Shown one piece after another: positions 1 to 9,111 of a stretch of 64,000 bases of DNA. Position numbers and translations under genes: made by a program. The DNA is from Alkalimarinus sediminis (GTDB lineage: Bacteria; Pseudomonadota; Gammaproteobacteria; Pseudomonadales; Oleiphilaceae): positions 2,855,001 through 2,919,000 of the forward strand of contig NZ_CP101527.1 of assembly GCF_026427595.1 (NCBI RefSeq), read 5' to 3'. The notes under the pieces are model-generated. The model saw only the letters and a list, made by a program, of their open reading frames with translations, ran no database searches and was not told the DNA's origin. How positions within the stretch are numbered: the stretch's first letter is position 1; every line of letters begins with the position of its first letter.

Positions 1-446
1 GAACGGACCACCTCCAATATACAGCTAGCGCCAATAGTCTGAATGAATGCATCTAACTTATCGCTACTTCCAGCAAGTTGGACCGTATAGACAGAGCTCG
101 TTACATCAACTATTTGACCACGAAAAATATCAACCGTGCGCTTGATCTCTGCTCGCTGCGAACCCGCCGCTTTAAGTTTGATCAGCATAAGCTCTCGCTC
201 TATATGAGTACCTTCGGTTAGATCAACTAGCTTAACCACTTCAATCAGCTTGTTTAGCTGCTTAGTGATCTGCTCTATCACTTTATCTGACCCAGTAGTA
301 GTAACAGTCATTCGTGATAACGTTGAATCCTCAGTGGCCGCAACGGTTAACGTTTCGATATTATAATTGCGCTGTGAGAACAACCCAACCACTCTTGATA
401 GTGCTCCGGGCTCGTTTTCAAGCAATACTGAGATTATACGACGCAT
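1..446 (-). CDS. ilvH: Acetolactate synthase small (regulatory) subunit, 3' end missing
   Basis: Regulatory subunit of acetohydroxyacid synthase, which binds valine and stimulates the large subunit in isoleucine/valine/leucine synthesis. The reading frame starts at an ATG read leftward from 446 and stays open to the window edge: 148 codons of the roughly 163 usual for the family. The N-terminus MRRIISVLLENEPGALSRVV is the typical ACT-domain start, with the NIETLTV strand near residues 29-35 and TVTTTG following. It begins two bases after the ilvI stop codon, so the two subunits are almost certainly co-transcribed and probably translationally coupled. The C-terminal domain end lies outside the window. 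Confidence 0.95.
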   Translation of the reverse strand, partial: MRRIISVLLENEPGALSRVVGLFSQRNYNIETLTVAATEDSTLSRMTVTTTGSDKVIEQITKQLNKLIEVVKLVDLTEGTHIERELMLIKLKAAGSQRAEIKRTVDIFRGQIVDVTSSVYTVQLAGSSDKLDAFIQTIGASCILEVVR

Positions 447-448
447 TA

Positions 449-2167
449 TTAAGTCCTCTCCGTCTTGCTTAACCACATATCTTTCATTGAGCCTCGAGCA
501 ATTTGCATTGGGTAGACGTGCTCGTGTGGATCAACCATGACATTTATAAAGACCAACTTGTCCTTCATAGCGAAGGCTTTTTCAAGTGTAGACTCCAGAT
601 CTTCAAGCTTTTCAACGGTAAGACCAACATGACCGTAAGCTTCAACCAGCTTGGTAAAATCTGGCAAAGACTCCATATAAGACTGAGCATGACGAGACTC
701 ATAGTTCATATCCTGCCACTGCTTAACCATTCCAAGGGACTGATTATTCAGCACTAAAACCTTAACTGGCAAGTCATACTGCTTACAGGTCGATAGCTCT
801 TGAATATTCATTTGAATACTCCCTTCACCTGTAACACAAACAACATCGTCATCAGGAAAGTTAAGCTTAATACCCATCGCAGCAGGAAAACCAAATCCCA
901 TCGTGCCAAGCCCACCCGAGTTAATCCAGCGGTTTGGCTTATCGAACTTGTAATACTGAGCAGCAAACATTTGATGCTGACCTACGTCAGAGGTAACAAA
1001 GGCATTACCTTTTGTTACCTTGTAAAGCGCTTCAATAGCTTGCTGAGGCTTTATACTCTCGCCACCTGTTTCAAAGCGGCCACCATGAAACGCCTTCCAC
1101 TCATCAATCGTTTTCCACCAAGAGGCTAAAGCGTCTTTATCTGGGTCTTGCTTGCTCTCTTTTATGAGCGCTAGCATTTCTTTCAACACAGAGTCCACAG
1201 GACCAACTATTGGAACATCCACTTCAACTGTTTTTGAAATAGAAGCAGGGTCTATATCGATATGAACAATACGCGCTCCTGGACAGAACTTATCTATCGC
1301 ATTAGTAACACGATCATCAAAGCGAGCACCAATTGAAACGATAAGATCAGCATGATGCATCGCCATATTAGCTTCATAGCTGCCGTGCATCCCTAACATA
1401 CCAAGATGCTGCCTGTCGGTAGCAGGGTAGCCACCTAACCCCATTAACGTATTAGTGACTGGATAGTTAAGGAGCTGAGCTAACTCAATCAGCTTATCAG
1501 AAGCCTTACCTAAAATTACACCACCGCCGGTATACAGCACAGGTCGCTTAGCAGCCAAAAGCATATCTACTGCTTTTTTAATCTGACCAGAGTGACCTCT
1601 TGCAACCGGATTATATGAACGCAATTTAACCTTTTTAGGATAAACATACTCATAACGCTCATTAGGCGTAGTCATATCCTTCGGAATATCGACAACTACC
1701 GGGCCAGGACGCCCAGTTTGAGCTAAGTAATAGGCTTTTTTAAGCGTTTCAGGAATTTCAGATGGATGACGAATAGTCAGGTTGTGCTTAACAACCGGCC
1801 TTGAAACCCCCATCATATCGGTTTCTTGGAAGGCATCTTCACCTACAAGCGTAGACGGAACCTGCCCACACAACACCACCATAGGTATTGAATCGGTAAA
1901 AGCAGTAGCAATACCGGTTATGGTATTAGTGGCTCCAGGGCCTGACGTGACCAATACTGTCCCCGCCTTTCCTGTTGCTCGCGCATAGCCATCTGCCATG
2001 TGCGTAGCAGCCTGCTCATGCCTTACTAATATATGTTTTACTTTATCCTGACGGAATAGTGCGTCATAGATATGTAATACGGAACCACCTGGGTACCCGT
2101 ATATGTACTCAATGCCCTCGTCTTGTAAAAAACGGGCTATCATGTCAGCGCCAGACAATAGCTCCAC
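449..2167 (-). CDS. ilvI: Acetolactate synthase large (catalytic) subunit
   Basis: ThDP-dependent catalytic subunit that condenses two pyruvates, or pyruvate and 2-oxobutyrate, in branched-chain amino acid synthesis. It has 572 aa, full length. The activating glutamate is E51 in [15 protein letters not shown]. The ThDP/Mg motif runs from GEGS (about 447) to LNN (about 475), with GEG in place of the textbook GDG. The start is GTG at 2167, giving MELLSGAD as in Pseudomonas IlvI, with a GAGGG ribosome site nine bases upstream. It is followed by ilvH after two bases. The fused order ilvI-ilvH and the match to Pseudomonas make the call firm. Confidence 0.97.
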   Translation of the reverse strand: MELLSGADMIARFLQDEGIEYIYGYPGGSVLHIYDALFRQDKVKHILVRHEQAATHMADGYARATGKAGTVLVTSGPGATNTITGIATAFTDSIPMVVLCGQVPSTLVGEDAFQETDMMGVSRPVVKHNLTIRHPSEIPETLKKAYYLAQTGRPGPVVVDIPKDMTTPNERYEYVYPKKVKLRSYNPVARGHSGQIKKAVDMLLAAKRPVLYTGGGVILGKASDKLIELAQLLNYPVTNTLMGLGGYPATDRQHLGMLGMHGSYEANMAMHHADLIVSIGARFDDRVTNAIDKFCPGARIVHIDIDPASISKTVEVDVPIVGPVDSVLKEMLALIKESKQDPDKDALASWWKTIDEWKAFHGGRFETGGESIKPQQAIEALYKVTKGNAFVTSDVGQHQMFAAQYYKFDKPNRWINSGGLGTMGFGFPAAMGIKLNFPDDDVVCVTGEGSIQMNIQELSTCKQYDLPVKVLVLNNQSLGMVKQWQDMNYESRHAQSYMESLPDFTKLVEAYGHVGLTVEKLEDLESTLEKAFAMKDKLVFINVMVDPHEHVYPMQIARGSMKDMWLSKTERT

Positions 2168-2657
2168 GGTAAATCACCCTCTCGTTTGCGTTTTTCGAAG
2201 CAACCACCAATCCAGGGAGCCTGAGAATCAATCTCTTATGAAGACCGATATCAGATAGACATTACATACATAGCAAATCTTGAGAGGTTATCTCCTGACC
2301 ATCTAAACCACGTTTTAGTAATTTAGAGCTACATTTTTTATCAAAATGACTGTTGTTAAAGTAGGCTCTAACAACAATGCTATGCATGATTCAACAATAT
2401 TACTGCTCGGGGTTACCTGCTGTAGATACCCCCCTGATTTGGGCAACCGACAATTCTGACACCAACTAAGCGATAGTCAATAGTAATTACTGTTTTCAAC
2501 TGAAATATGTCGAATTTTCAACTTATTCTGGATTATTTTTTAAATTTTGTGTCTATAGTTAAAAGATTATAGAGTTAGAAGCTAAAATCGTGCAGCTCAA
2601 AATAGAGCGCATAAGTATGATAACGAGACACACTGACAACTATTAAACGTGGATTAC
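2168..2657. other. Intergenic region between divergent ilvI and the DUF4124 gene
   Basis: About 490 bases without a convincing gene. It must hold the ilvIH promoter and leader (leftward) and the promoter of the DUF4124 gene (rightward). I looked for an attenuator leader peptide rich in Leu/Val/Ile codons followed by a terminator and did not find one. The only structure noticed is a small stem, GGGGT at 2409-2413 against ACCCC at 2428-2432, without a following T run. The part from about 2500 is very AT-rich, consistent with promoter DNA. Confidence 0.5.
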
Positions 2658-3113
2658 ATGAAACTAAAGTACGCTCTTACCATCGCAACTGCGATCTTTG
2701 CAACAGCAAGCATTTCAACCACCGTGCACGCAGGCAACGTTTACAAATGGACTGATGAAAACGGCACAATTCATTATGGCGATAAACGTCCAGAAGGTAT
2801 GCCAACCGAAGTTCTAAAGGTAGAGTCAAAATCATCCGCACCAAGACCGTCACTCAAGCAGCAGATAAACAATCTTGAAGAGAAAGAGAAGCAGGAGCGT
2901 TTAGTGCAGCAGGAGCAAAATAAAGCTAAAGAGGTGGCAGAAAACAAAAACTTACGCTGCAACCAGGCGAGAAACAACCTACAAACAATTGAGAACAATG
3001 CTCGAATTCGAATAGAAGAGAACGGGGAGTTACGGTATATGACACCTGAAGAGATTGCAAAGAAGAAAGAGGATATGAAAAAGGTAATAGCAGAAGCCTG
3101 TCAAGCCGACTAA
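2658..3113 (+). CDS. DUF4124 domain periplasmic protein
   Basis: Small exported protein of unknown function, 151 aa. A signal peptide covers about residues 1-26 (MKLKYALTIATAIFATAS... ending near VHA). It is followed by the DUF4124 signature, GNVYKWTDENGTIHYGDKRP, with the aromatic and glycine positions typical of that domain. The rest is charged and probably coiled-coil, rich in Glu, Lys and Gln (about 75-150). A GTG nine bases upstream is in frame, but ATG 2658 gives the cleaner signal peptide. It stands alone and is closed by a strong terminator. The family name is a motif match; no function is known to me. Confidence 0.8.
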   Translation: MKLKYALTIATAIFATASISTTVHAGNVYKWTDENGTIHYGDKRPEGMPTEVLKVESKSSAPRPSLKQQINNLEEKEKQERLVQQEQNKAKEVAENKNLRCNQARNNLQTIENNARIRIEENGELRYMTPEEIAKKKEDMKKVIAEACQAD

Positions 3114-3146
3114 GACTTAGTAAACATGCTTCTTGCCAAAACATAC

Positions 3147-3171
3147 AAAGGGCCGCAGAGGCCCTTTTTTT
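3147..3171 (+). terminator. Intrinsic terminator after the DUF4124 gene
   Basis: Perfect 8-bp stem AAAGGGCC (3147-3154) with GGCCCTTT (3160-3167), five-base loop, running into a T tract. It overlaps the stop codon of the convergent YdcH-type gene, and the A tract on the other side could let it work in both directions. Confidence 0.88.
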
Positions 3172-3421
3172 ATGCAGTTGCTTCAGCGTTTTTCAGCATC
3201 TGAAACATCTCATCCTTTAACTTCAAACGATTAATCTTTCGACCTTCCAGATATTCATCAGACGGAGTTTCAACACCGGTCTCAATTCGATGAATCTCAT
3301 GGTCAACTTCATGATAGGCTTCGAAAAGCTTCGCAAAATGAGCGTTGTTCATTTTCATTTCACGGATCTGATCACGGTACTCTGGCAATTCATGGATAAG
3401 GTCATGCTTTTCTAACGTCAT
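3170..3421 (-). CDS. YdcH family (DUF465) small protein
   Basis: 83-aa, highly charged, all-helical protein of the YdcH/DUF465 family. The N-terminus MTLEKHDLIHELPEYRDQIR and the mid-protein HEVDHEIHRIETG are characteristic of the family. The second half (about 50-78) carries the SDEYLEGRKINRLKLKDEM segment that matches the family's C-terminal helix. Biochemical function is unknown. The start ATG at 3421 has an AAGGA ribosome site. It lies between clpB and the DUF4124 gene and reads leftward. The stop codon falls inside the terminator of the convergent neighbour. Confidence 0.85.
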   Translation of the reverse strand: MTLEKHDLIHELPEYRDQIREMKMNNAHFAKLFEAYHEVDHEIHRIETGVETPSDEYLEGRKINRLKLKDEMFQMLKNAEATA

Positions 3422-3518
3422 TGATTTTTCCTTTTACTTATTAGGTATACGTCTTTCGCTTCACCCTTAGTGTGCTCCCCTCTTGCTATACAAACTCTGA
3501 TTGAGATCAAGCATCCTA

Positions 3519-3546
3519 CAAAAAAACGCGGCAATTGCCGCGTTAA
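3519..3546 (-). terminator. Intrinsic terminator after clpB
   Basis: Perfect 10-bp palindromic stem AACGCGGCAA/TTGCCGCGTT (3525-3544). On the minus strand it is followed by a run of T (the A tract at about 3519-3526 on the given strand). It lies 30-50 bases past the clpB stop codon. Confidence 0.85.
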
Positions 3547-3573
3547 ATCTGAACTCAAAGGAGCGTTAAACGA

Positions 3574-6150
3574 TTACGATTTGAAGGCTATAGCATCCCC
3601 TTCTACTACCCCTTGGATGGTATCTCCACGCTTGAAGCGACCCGATAGAATATCTTGAGACAACGGATTTTCTACCCATTTTTGTATAGCTCTTTTTAGC
3701 GGTCTTGCTCCGTAAACAGGATCATAGCCAGCCTCGGAAAGCTTACTCATCGCATCAGCATTCATATTCAGTGTCATTTCCTGCTCGGCTAAACGCGCAT
3801 TCAATAACTGCAACTGTATCGCTGCAATGCCTTGAATTTGCTCTGAACCTAACGGGTGGAATACTACGACCTCATCAATACGGTTAATGAACTCTGGACG
3901 GAAATGCCCTCCTACAACCTCCATCACAGCAGCTCGCATTTGGTCATATTGACCATCATCCCCGCCCATGGTCTGAATAACATCAGAGCCCAAGTTTGAG
4001 GTCATAACAATAACCGTATTTCTGAAATCTACCGTGCGCCCTTGCCCATCGGTTAAGCGTCCGTCTTCTAGTACCTGTAATAGTATGTTGAATACATCAG
4101 GATGTGCCTTTTCTACTTCATCCAACAACAGCACAGAGTATGGTCGACGTCTTACCGCCTCAGTTAGATAACCACCTTCCTCATAACCAACATAGCCTGG
4201 AGGAGCCCCAATCAGTCGAGCCACAGAGTGCTTCTCCATAAACTCTGACATATCGATACGAACCATTGCATCTTCAGTATCAAACAAGAACGACGCTAAA
4301 GACTTACATAGCTCTGTTTTACCAACACCAGTGGGTCCCAAAAATAGGAATGAGCCATTGGGCCTGTTTGGGTCCGCCAACCCTGCTCTCGAACGTCGCA
4401 CCGCATCGGAGACCGCTTTAACAGCCTCTTCTTGACCGATTACTCGATCATGCAGCTCATCTTCCATACGCAACAACTTATCCCGCTCACCTTCGAGCAT
4501 TTTTGACACGGGTATACCTGTCCACTTTGAGACAATTTCAGCAATTTCTTCATCGGTCACTCGGTTACGCAGCAGAGTCATCTCCATCATCTCTGCCTGG
4601 CTAGCCATGTCTAACTGTCGCTCAAGCTCAGGTATCTTACCGTATTGCAGCTCTGACATTTTAGCTAGATCTCCGCCACGTCTTGCCGCTTCTAAATCAA
4701 CCCTAGCTTGCTCGAGGTCGCTCTTAATCTTTTGCGAGCCATGCAAAGCCGCTTTTTCTGTTTTCCAGATCTCTTCGAGGTCTGCAAACTCTTTCTCCGC
4801 CGTTTTGATAACCGCTTCGATATCCGCCAAGCGCTGTTTTGACCCTTGATCAGTCTCTTTTTTCAGGGCTTCATGCTCTATTTTTAGCTGAATCAGCCTT
4901 CTTTCGAGTCGATCGAGCGCTTCAGGCTTGGAGTCCATCTCCATTCGTATCTGACTGGCCGCCTCATCCACTAAGTCAATCGCCTTATCCGGTAACTGCC
5001 GGTCTGTAATATAACGATGAGAGAGTTTTGCCGCAGCAATAATAGCCCCATCATTAATTTCTACACCGTGGTGGACCTCATAACGCTCTTTTAGCCCTCT
5101 CAATATGGCAATTGAATCCTCTACATTTGGCTCTTCAACTAGAACCTTTTGAAAACGTCGCTCAAGTGCCGCATCTTTTTCAATATACTCACGGTATTCA
5201 TTTAATGTGGTTGCACCTACACAGTGTAGCTCTCCCCGTGCTAATGCCGGCTTCAGCATATTGCCAGCATCCATTGAGCCTTCAGCCTTGCCTGCACCCA
5301 CCATGGTATGGATCTCATCAATAAACAAGATCACCTGCCCTTCTTGCTTGGCCAAGTCGTTTAAAACGCCTTTTAAGCGCTCTTCAAACTCACCTCTAAA
5401 TTTGGCACCCGCTATCAAAGCGCCCATGTCGAGCGATAATACTCGCTTGTCTTTTAGACCTTCAGGCACTTCCCCATTAACGATTCGCTGCGCTAACCCT
5501 TCAACAATGGCGGTTTTACCCACACCCGGCTCACCTATCAATACGGGGTTATTTTTGCGGCGACGCTGTAGTACTTGAATCGTTCGTCTGATTTCATCAT
5601 CACGCCCGATCACAGGGTCTAACTTACCCTCTTCTGCGCTTGCAGTGAGGTCAATCGTGAAACGTTCTAACGCTTGCCTGTTCTCTTCTGCACCTTGATC
5701 ATTCACTGCTTCGCCGCCTCTAATCCGGTCAATCGCTGCTTCTAACTGCTGTCGGTCAACACCCACATCCTTGAGAAGTTTGCCTAGCGTACCTTTATCA
5801 TCTAACGCAGCCAGCAAGATCAACTCACTCGATATAAATTGATCTTGTCGCTGTTGTGACAACTTATCTGCTTTGTTTAATAGACGTCCAAGATCGTTGG
5901 ACATATGAATATCGCCATCACTCCCCTGAACCTGAGGAAGTTGTTCAATCTGCTGTGCAACGCTCTTTTTAAATGCAGGAATATCGACACCCGACTGTTG
6001 CAGCAATGAGCCAACACTGCTGCCATCCTGATCAAGTAATGCTTGAATCAGATGAACAGGCTCGATGAAGTTATGATCTTTTCCTATAGCAATCGACTGA
6101 GCATCAGACAGTGCGGTCTGCAATCGACTGGTTAACTTATCCATTCTCAT
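3574..6150 (-). CDS. clpB: ATP-dependent disaggregase ClpB
   Basis: Hexameric Hsp100 disaggregase that works with DnaK/DnaJ/GrpE to re-solubilise aggregated proteins in the cytoplasm. It has 858 aa, the usual length. Domains in order: Clp N-domain (about 1-145), first AAA domain with GEPGVGKT (about 205), M-domain coiled coil (about 405-530, rich in Glu/Lys/Arg/Leu), and second AAA domain with GPTGVGKT (about 605) followed by the GYVGYEEGG pore loop. The start [14 protein letters not shown] aligns with E. coli ClpB. A sigma-32-type promoter lies about 100 bases upstream and a terminator follows, so it is probably transcribed alone as a heat-shock gene. Confidence 0.98.
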   Translation of the reverse strand: MRMDKLTSRLQTALSDAQSIAIGKDHNFIEPVHLIQALLDQDGSSVGSLLQQSGVDIPAFKKSVAQQIEQLPQVQGSDGDIHMSNDLGRLLNKADKLSQQRQDQFISSELILLAALDDKGTLGKLLKDVGVDRQQLEAAIDRIRGGEAVNDQGAEENRQALERFTIDLTASAEEGKLDPVIGRDDEIRRTIQVLQRRRKNNPVLIGEPGVGKTAIVEGLAQRIVNGEVPEGLKDKRVLSLDMGALIAGAKFRGEFEERLKGVLNDLAKQEGQVILFIDEIHTMVGAGKAEGSMDAGNMLKPALARGELHCVGATTLNEYREYIEKDAALERRFQKVLVEEPNVEDSIAILRGLKERYEVHHGVEINDGAIIAAAKLSHRYITDRQLPDKAIDLVDEAASQIRMEMDSKPEALDRLERRLIQLKIEHEALKKETDQGSKQRLADIEAVIKTAEKEFADLEEIWKTEKAALHGSQKIKSDLEQARVDLEAARRGGDLAKMSELQYGKIPELERQLDMASQAEMMEMTLLRNRVTDEEIAEIVSKWTGIPVSKMLEGERDKLLRMEDELHDRVIGQEEAVKAVSDAVRRSRAGLADPNRPNGSFLFLGPTGVGKTELCKSLASFLFDTEDAMVRIDMSEFMEKHSVARLIGAPPGYVGYEEGGYLTEAVRRRPYSVLLLDEVEKAHPDVFNILLQVLEDGRLTDGQGRTVDFRNTVIVMTSNLGSDVIQTMGGDDGQYDQMRAAVMEVVGGHFRPEFINRIDEVVVFHPLGSEQIQGIAAIQLQLLNARLAEQEMTLNMNADAMSKLSEAGYDPVYGARPLKRAIQKWVENPLSQDILSGRFKRGDTIQGVVEGDAIAFKS

Positions 6151-6248
6151 ATATTTCCCCCAACAGGCAAAAATGATCCCTAGTCACGAGACTGCAACCG
6201 CGTCTAAATATACGCACTCGAAGTAGGGATAAACTAATATTAACTACT

Positions 6249-6277
6249 ATGTAGGGGCTTAGGTAGACGGTTTCAAG
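6249..6277 (-). promoter_or_regulatory. Sigma-32 (heat-shock) promoter of clpB
   Basis: Read leftward: CTTGAA (6277-6272), 14 bases, then CCCCTACAT (6257-6249). The sigma-32 consensus is CTTGAA, 13-17 bases, CCCCATNT, so the match is close. The -35 box includes the TGA stop codon of pgeF (6275-6273), so the promoter begins inside the upstream gene. The distance to the clpB start is about 100 bases. Confidence 0.85.
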
Positions 6278-7037
6278 TCAACCAGATTAATGAGGCCATT
6301 CGTCCGGTAGTTCCGGATCGACGATAAGAGTAGAATTGGGACTCGTCACTCCAAGTGCAATATTCGCCACCGTAAATATCGGTCACGCCCTGCATTCGCA
6401 AACGAATACGCGCAAGCAAATATAGATTGGCAAACCATTTTTCACTGTCAATCGCACTCTGCGCAAAAGCCTGTTGGGTTAACGTTAGCATCTCGCTACT
6501 CATTGGCTGAGCAGTAAATGCATCCACCACATCACGCCCGACCTCAAAGGCCGAAGGACCGATGGCTGGCCCCAACCAGGCCGACACTTGTAGTGGGGCA
6601 GGAAATGTTGCCAATGTTGACTCAATAACCCCTCCCGCAAGGCCTCTCCAACCAGCGTGTACCGCGGCTACCTGCCGACCCTGCTTATCACAGAACAGTA
6701 TTGGCAAGCAATCGGCAGTCATAATTACACAGACAGTATTTTTAATTCGGGTATAGGATGCATCAGCGTCTCTCACCACCTCATCAGGTAGTGCTTCACA
6801 TGCAACAGAGCCATGAACCTGATTTAACCATTGAAGTCTATTAACCGACAGACCACACTGAGCAGCAAGTTTATTGCGATTGCGCTGAACATGCTCAAGA
6901 TCATCTCCAACATGACAACCTAAATTAAACGAATCATATGGCGGAAGGCTAAAGCCCCCCAAACGAGTAGTGGTTAGCGCCCTAACATTATTGGGCAGCG
7001 GCCAATCAGGCATGATAAATGACTCACTGAGAGTCAC
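6273..7037 (-). CDS. pgeF: Peptidoglycan editing factor PgeF (YfiH, multicopper-polyphenol-oxidase fold)
   Basis: Purine-nucleoside-phosphorylase-like enzyme of the YfiH/DUF152 family. In E. coli, PgeF removes misincorporated residues from peptidoglycan precursors; older annotations call it laccase or polyphenol oxidase. It has 254 aa. The metal/active-site motifs are visible: NLGCHVGDD (about 39-47), TADCLPILF (about 106-114), AAVHAGWRG (about 124-132) and the C-terminal YCTWSDESQFYSYRR. The GTG start at 7037 has GAGG eight bases upstream; the later ATG at 7013 (MPDWPLPNN) aligns better with E. coli and is an alternative. It follows rluD after three bases, the usual rluD-pgeF pair, and precedes clpB. 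Confidence 0.93.
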   Translation of the reverse strand: MTLSESFIMPDWPLPNNVRALTTTRLGGFSLPPYDSFNLGCHVGDDLEHVQRNRNKLAAQCGLSVNRLQWLNQVHGSVACEALPDEVVRDADASYTRIKNTVCVIMTADCLPILFCDKQGRQVAAVHAGWRGLAGGVIESTLATFPAPLQVSAWLGPAIGPSAFEVGRDVVDAFTAQPMSSEMLTLTQQAFAQSAIDSEKWFANLYLLARIRLRMQGVTDIYGGEYCTWSDESQFYSYRRSGTTGRMASLIWLT

Positions 7038-7040
7038 TCG

Positions 7041-7997
7041 TTATACCTCGCTCTGATGGTGTTTAAGCATCGCCAACAGATGCAACATATCTTCAGGAAG
7101 CTCAACCTCCCAAGACATCTCCTCCCCACTTTCTGGATGGATAAGCGTCAGCTTTTTAGCATGCAACGCCTGTCGCTTAAAGCCTCGAACAGCTTCAGCC
7201 ACCTCTTCAGATGCACCCGCAGGCAAGCGCAAACGACCACCATAAACGGGGTCACCAACCAACGGATAATGCAGATGAGTCATATGAACTCGAATCTGGT
7301 GTGTGCGTCCCGTTTCAAGTTTAAGACGTATGTGAGTATGAGCATCAAAACGCTCAATCAGTCGATAGTGGGTCACCGCAGGTTTCCCAAAAGGGTGTAC
7401 AGCCATTTTTATACGGTTTTGCGGGTGGCGTGCCATGGGTTGTTCAACGCAACCTCCTCCTGTCATCACCCCTGTTACAACTGCTTCATACTCTCGCCCC
7501 ATTGTGCGGGTCTGGAGCTGTTCAACAATTGAGGTATGAGCGACTAGCGACTTGGCCACCACCATTAGCCCTGTCGTATCTTTATCCAGGCGATGAACAA
7601 TGCCCGCACGAGGTAACTTGGCTATATCGGGATAATGATGCAGCAAAGCATTAACCAACGTGCCCGAGCCATGACCGGCTGCAGGATGAACCACCAACCC
7701 AGCGGGTTTATTAAGCACAATTATATGGTCATCTTCATAGACAATATCAATAGCAATATCTTCCGCTTCCCAACGCTCTTGAGATTCAACTTCAGCATGT
7801 ACACTTACTACATCATCAGTTGCCACTTTATCTCTAGGCCTTACAACTTGGCCATTAACGCTAACAGCTCCAGACTTTATCCACCCCTGAATACGGGAAC
7901 GGGAGTGCTCAGGCATCAACTCTGCCAATGCTCTGTCTAACCGTTGCTCTCCAAGAGAGAGAGGAATAATAAAATCTGCTTCAATAACTTCTGACAT
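7041..7997 (-). CDS. rluD: 23S rRNA pseudouridine(1911/1915/1917) synthase RluD
   Basis: Makes three pseudouridines in helix 69 of 23S rRNA, important for ribosome assembly and termination. It has 318 aa. An N-terminal S4 RNA-binding domain (about 18-80, with SRSRIQGWIKSGAVSVNG) is followed by the RluA-type catalytic domain with GIVHRLDKDTTGLMV, whose aspartate is the nucleophile, and LETGRTHQIRVH further on. The start MSEVIEADFIIPLSLGEQRLD is normal for the family. It is divergent from bamD, as in Pseudomonas, and probably leads an rluD-pgeF transcript. Confidence 0.96.
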   Translation of the reverse strand: MSEVIEADFIIPLSLGEQRLDRALAELMPEHSRSRIQGWIKSGAVSVNGQVVRPRDKVATDDVVSVHAEVESQERWEAEDIAIDIVYEDDHIIVLNKPAGLVVHPAAGHGSGTLVNALLHHYPDIAKLPRAGIVHRLDKDTTGLMVVAKSLVAHTSIVEQLQTRTMGREYEAVVTGVMTGGGCVEQPMARHPQNRIKMAVHPFGKPAVTHYRLIERFDAHTHIRLKLETGRTHQIRVHMTHLHYPLVGDPVYGGRLRLPAGASEEVAEAVRGFKRQALHAKKLTLIHPESGEEMSWEVELPEDMLHLLAMLKHHQSEV

Positions 7998-8236
7998 TAA
8001 GTGTCCTAATATGTAAAAGATGACTAATATAGCTGCAGCATTTTAACGACCAAGAGCTTCTTTTAATACCCCGCGCTAAATCGTTTTTTCTATATGAGGT
8101 AATTCAATACCTATTCCAATGGGTTTAGTTATGGAATAATAGCGTGACTCAAGATTTTTATCCTGCTCTGGGTGACAAAAATACCCATCCCCAGAAGCTA
8201 TGTTAACGGTATTACCCCTACGGACACCTAATATCA

Positions 8237-9061
8237 ATGCGATTTTTCCATCATATTGCCCTAGCAGCCGGGCTTTTATTTTTAGCGGCATGCGCCTCAA
8301 CGCCAGACCCAGAATTAACTGAAAAAGAGTATTACGATGAAGCAAAAGCTGCTATTGATGCTAACAACTTCTCTCTTGCGACAAAAAACCTCGAAGCACT
8401 AGAGACTCGCTACCCTTTTGGTCGTTATGCAGAGCAGGCACAGCTTGATTTGATCTATGCTCGCTACAACAATATTGACCTTGAAGGCGCTAGAGCCGCA
8501 GCAGATCGCTTTATCCGCTTGCACCCACAAAGCCCACATGTTGATTATGCTTATTATATTAGAGGGATTGCCTCTTACAATTTAGATGTTGGCCTCGCCT
8601 CACAGTACTTCCCCGCAGTAGACGTGACCTCAAGAGACCCTGGTGAGATGAGAAGGGCATTTGATGACTTCTCCCAACTGCTAACACGATTCCCTGATAG
8701 TGATTATGCAGCAGATGCAGAGCAGAGAATGATTGAGATTAGAAATCGCTTATCTGAGTACGAACTTCATGCCGCTCGCTACTATTTAAAACGAGAAGCC
8801 TATATCGCCGCTGCCAATCGTGCGGCCCATATTGTAAAAAGCTACCCCAATACATCTGCAGTTGAATCAGCCTTAACGATTATGATTGAGACCTACCGGT
8901 TACTGGGAATGGAAAGCCAGGCAGATGATGCTCTAGCAGTGCTAGCCGCTAACTTTCCAGACAGCGACTCTTTTGATGACGATATGAAATTTAAGCCTAG
9001 TGAGATTCAAAAACAACAACGCTCACTGCTAAGCGTAGTTACCTTTGGTTGGTTCGAATAA
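8237..9061 (+). CDS. bamD: Outer membrane assembly lipoprotein BamD
   Basis: Essential lipoprotein of the BAM complex that inserts beta-barrel proteins into the outer membrane. It has 274 aa. The signal peptide ends in a lipobox LAAC with the lipidated cysteine at residue 19. Tetratricopeptide-like helices follow, with the family pattern YDEAKAAIDANNFSLA, LEALETRYPFGRYAEQAQLDL and ADRFIRLHPQSPHVDYAYY. The short tail ends in VTFGWFE. It is divergently transcribed from rluD across about 240 bases holding both promoters, and is convergent with nadE, with a hairpin in the 50-base gap. Confidence 0.96.
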   Translation: MRFFHHIALAAGLLFLAACASTPDPELTEKEYYDEAKAAIDANNFSLATKNLEALETRYPFGRYAEQAQLDLIYARYNNIDLEGARAAADRFIRLHPQSPHVDYAYYIRGIASYNLDVGLASQYFPAVDVTSRDPGEMRRAFDDFSQLLTRFPDSDYAADAEQRMIEIRNRLSEYELHAARYYLKREAYIAAANRAAHIVKSYPNTSAVESALTIMIETYRLLGMESQADDALAVLAANFPDSDSFDDDMKFKPSEIQKQQRSLLSVVTFGWFE

Positions 9062-9067
9062 GAGCTA

Positions 9068-9090
9068 CGGCCATTAGTTGTTAATGGCCG
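9068..9090. terminator. Stem-loop between convergent bamD and nadE
   Basis: Perfect 9-bp stem CGGCCATTA (9068-9076) with TAATGGCCG (9082-9090), five-base loop. There is no clear T tract on either strand, so termination is inferred from position between the two stop codons. Confidence 0.5.
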
Positions 9091-9111
9091 CCAATCCTAA
9101 TAGAAAAAACC

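Noticed and set aside
2168-2657. Leader-peptide attenuator for ilvIH
   Set aside because: No short frame rich in branched-chain codons and no terminator hairpin with T tract on the minus strand before ilvI.
5207-5578. 123-codon rightward frame across clpB
   Set aside because: Shadow of the first ATPase domain of clpB.
7056-7532. 158-codon rightward frame across rluD
   Set aside because: Complement of a clear rluD coding region; the composition is that of a shadow frame.
8076-8345. 89-codon leftward frame over the start of bamD
   Set aside because: Antisense to the bamD signal peptide and upstream region, no ribosome site, and no family resemblance.
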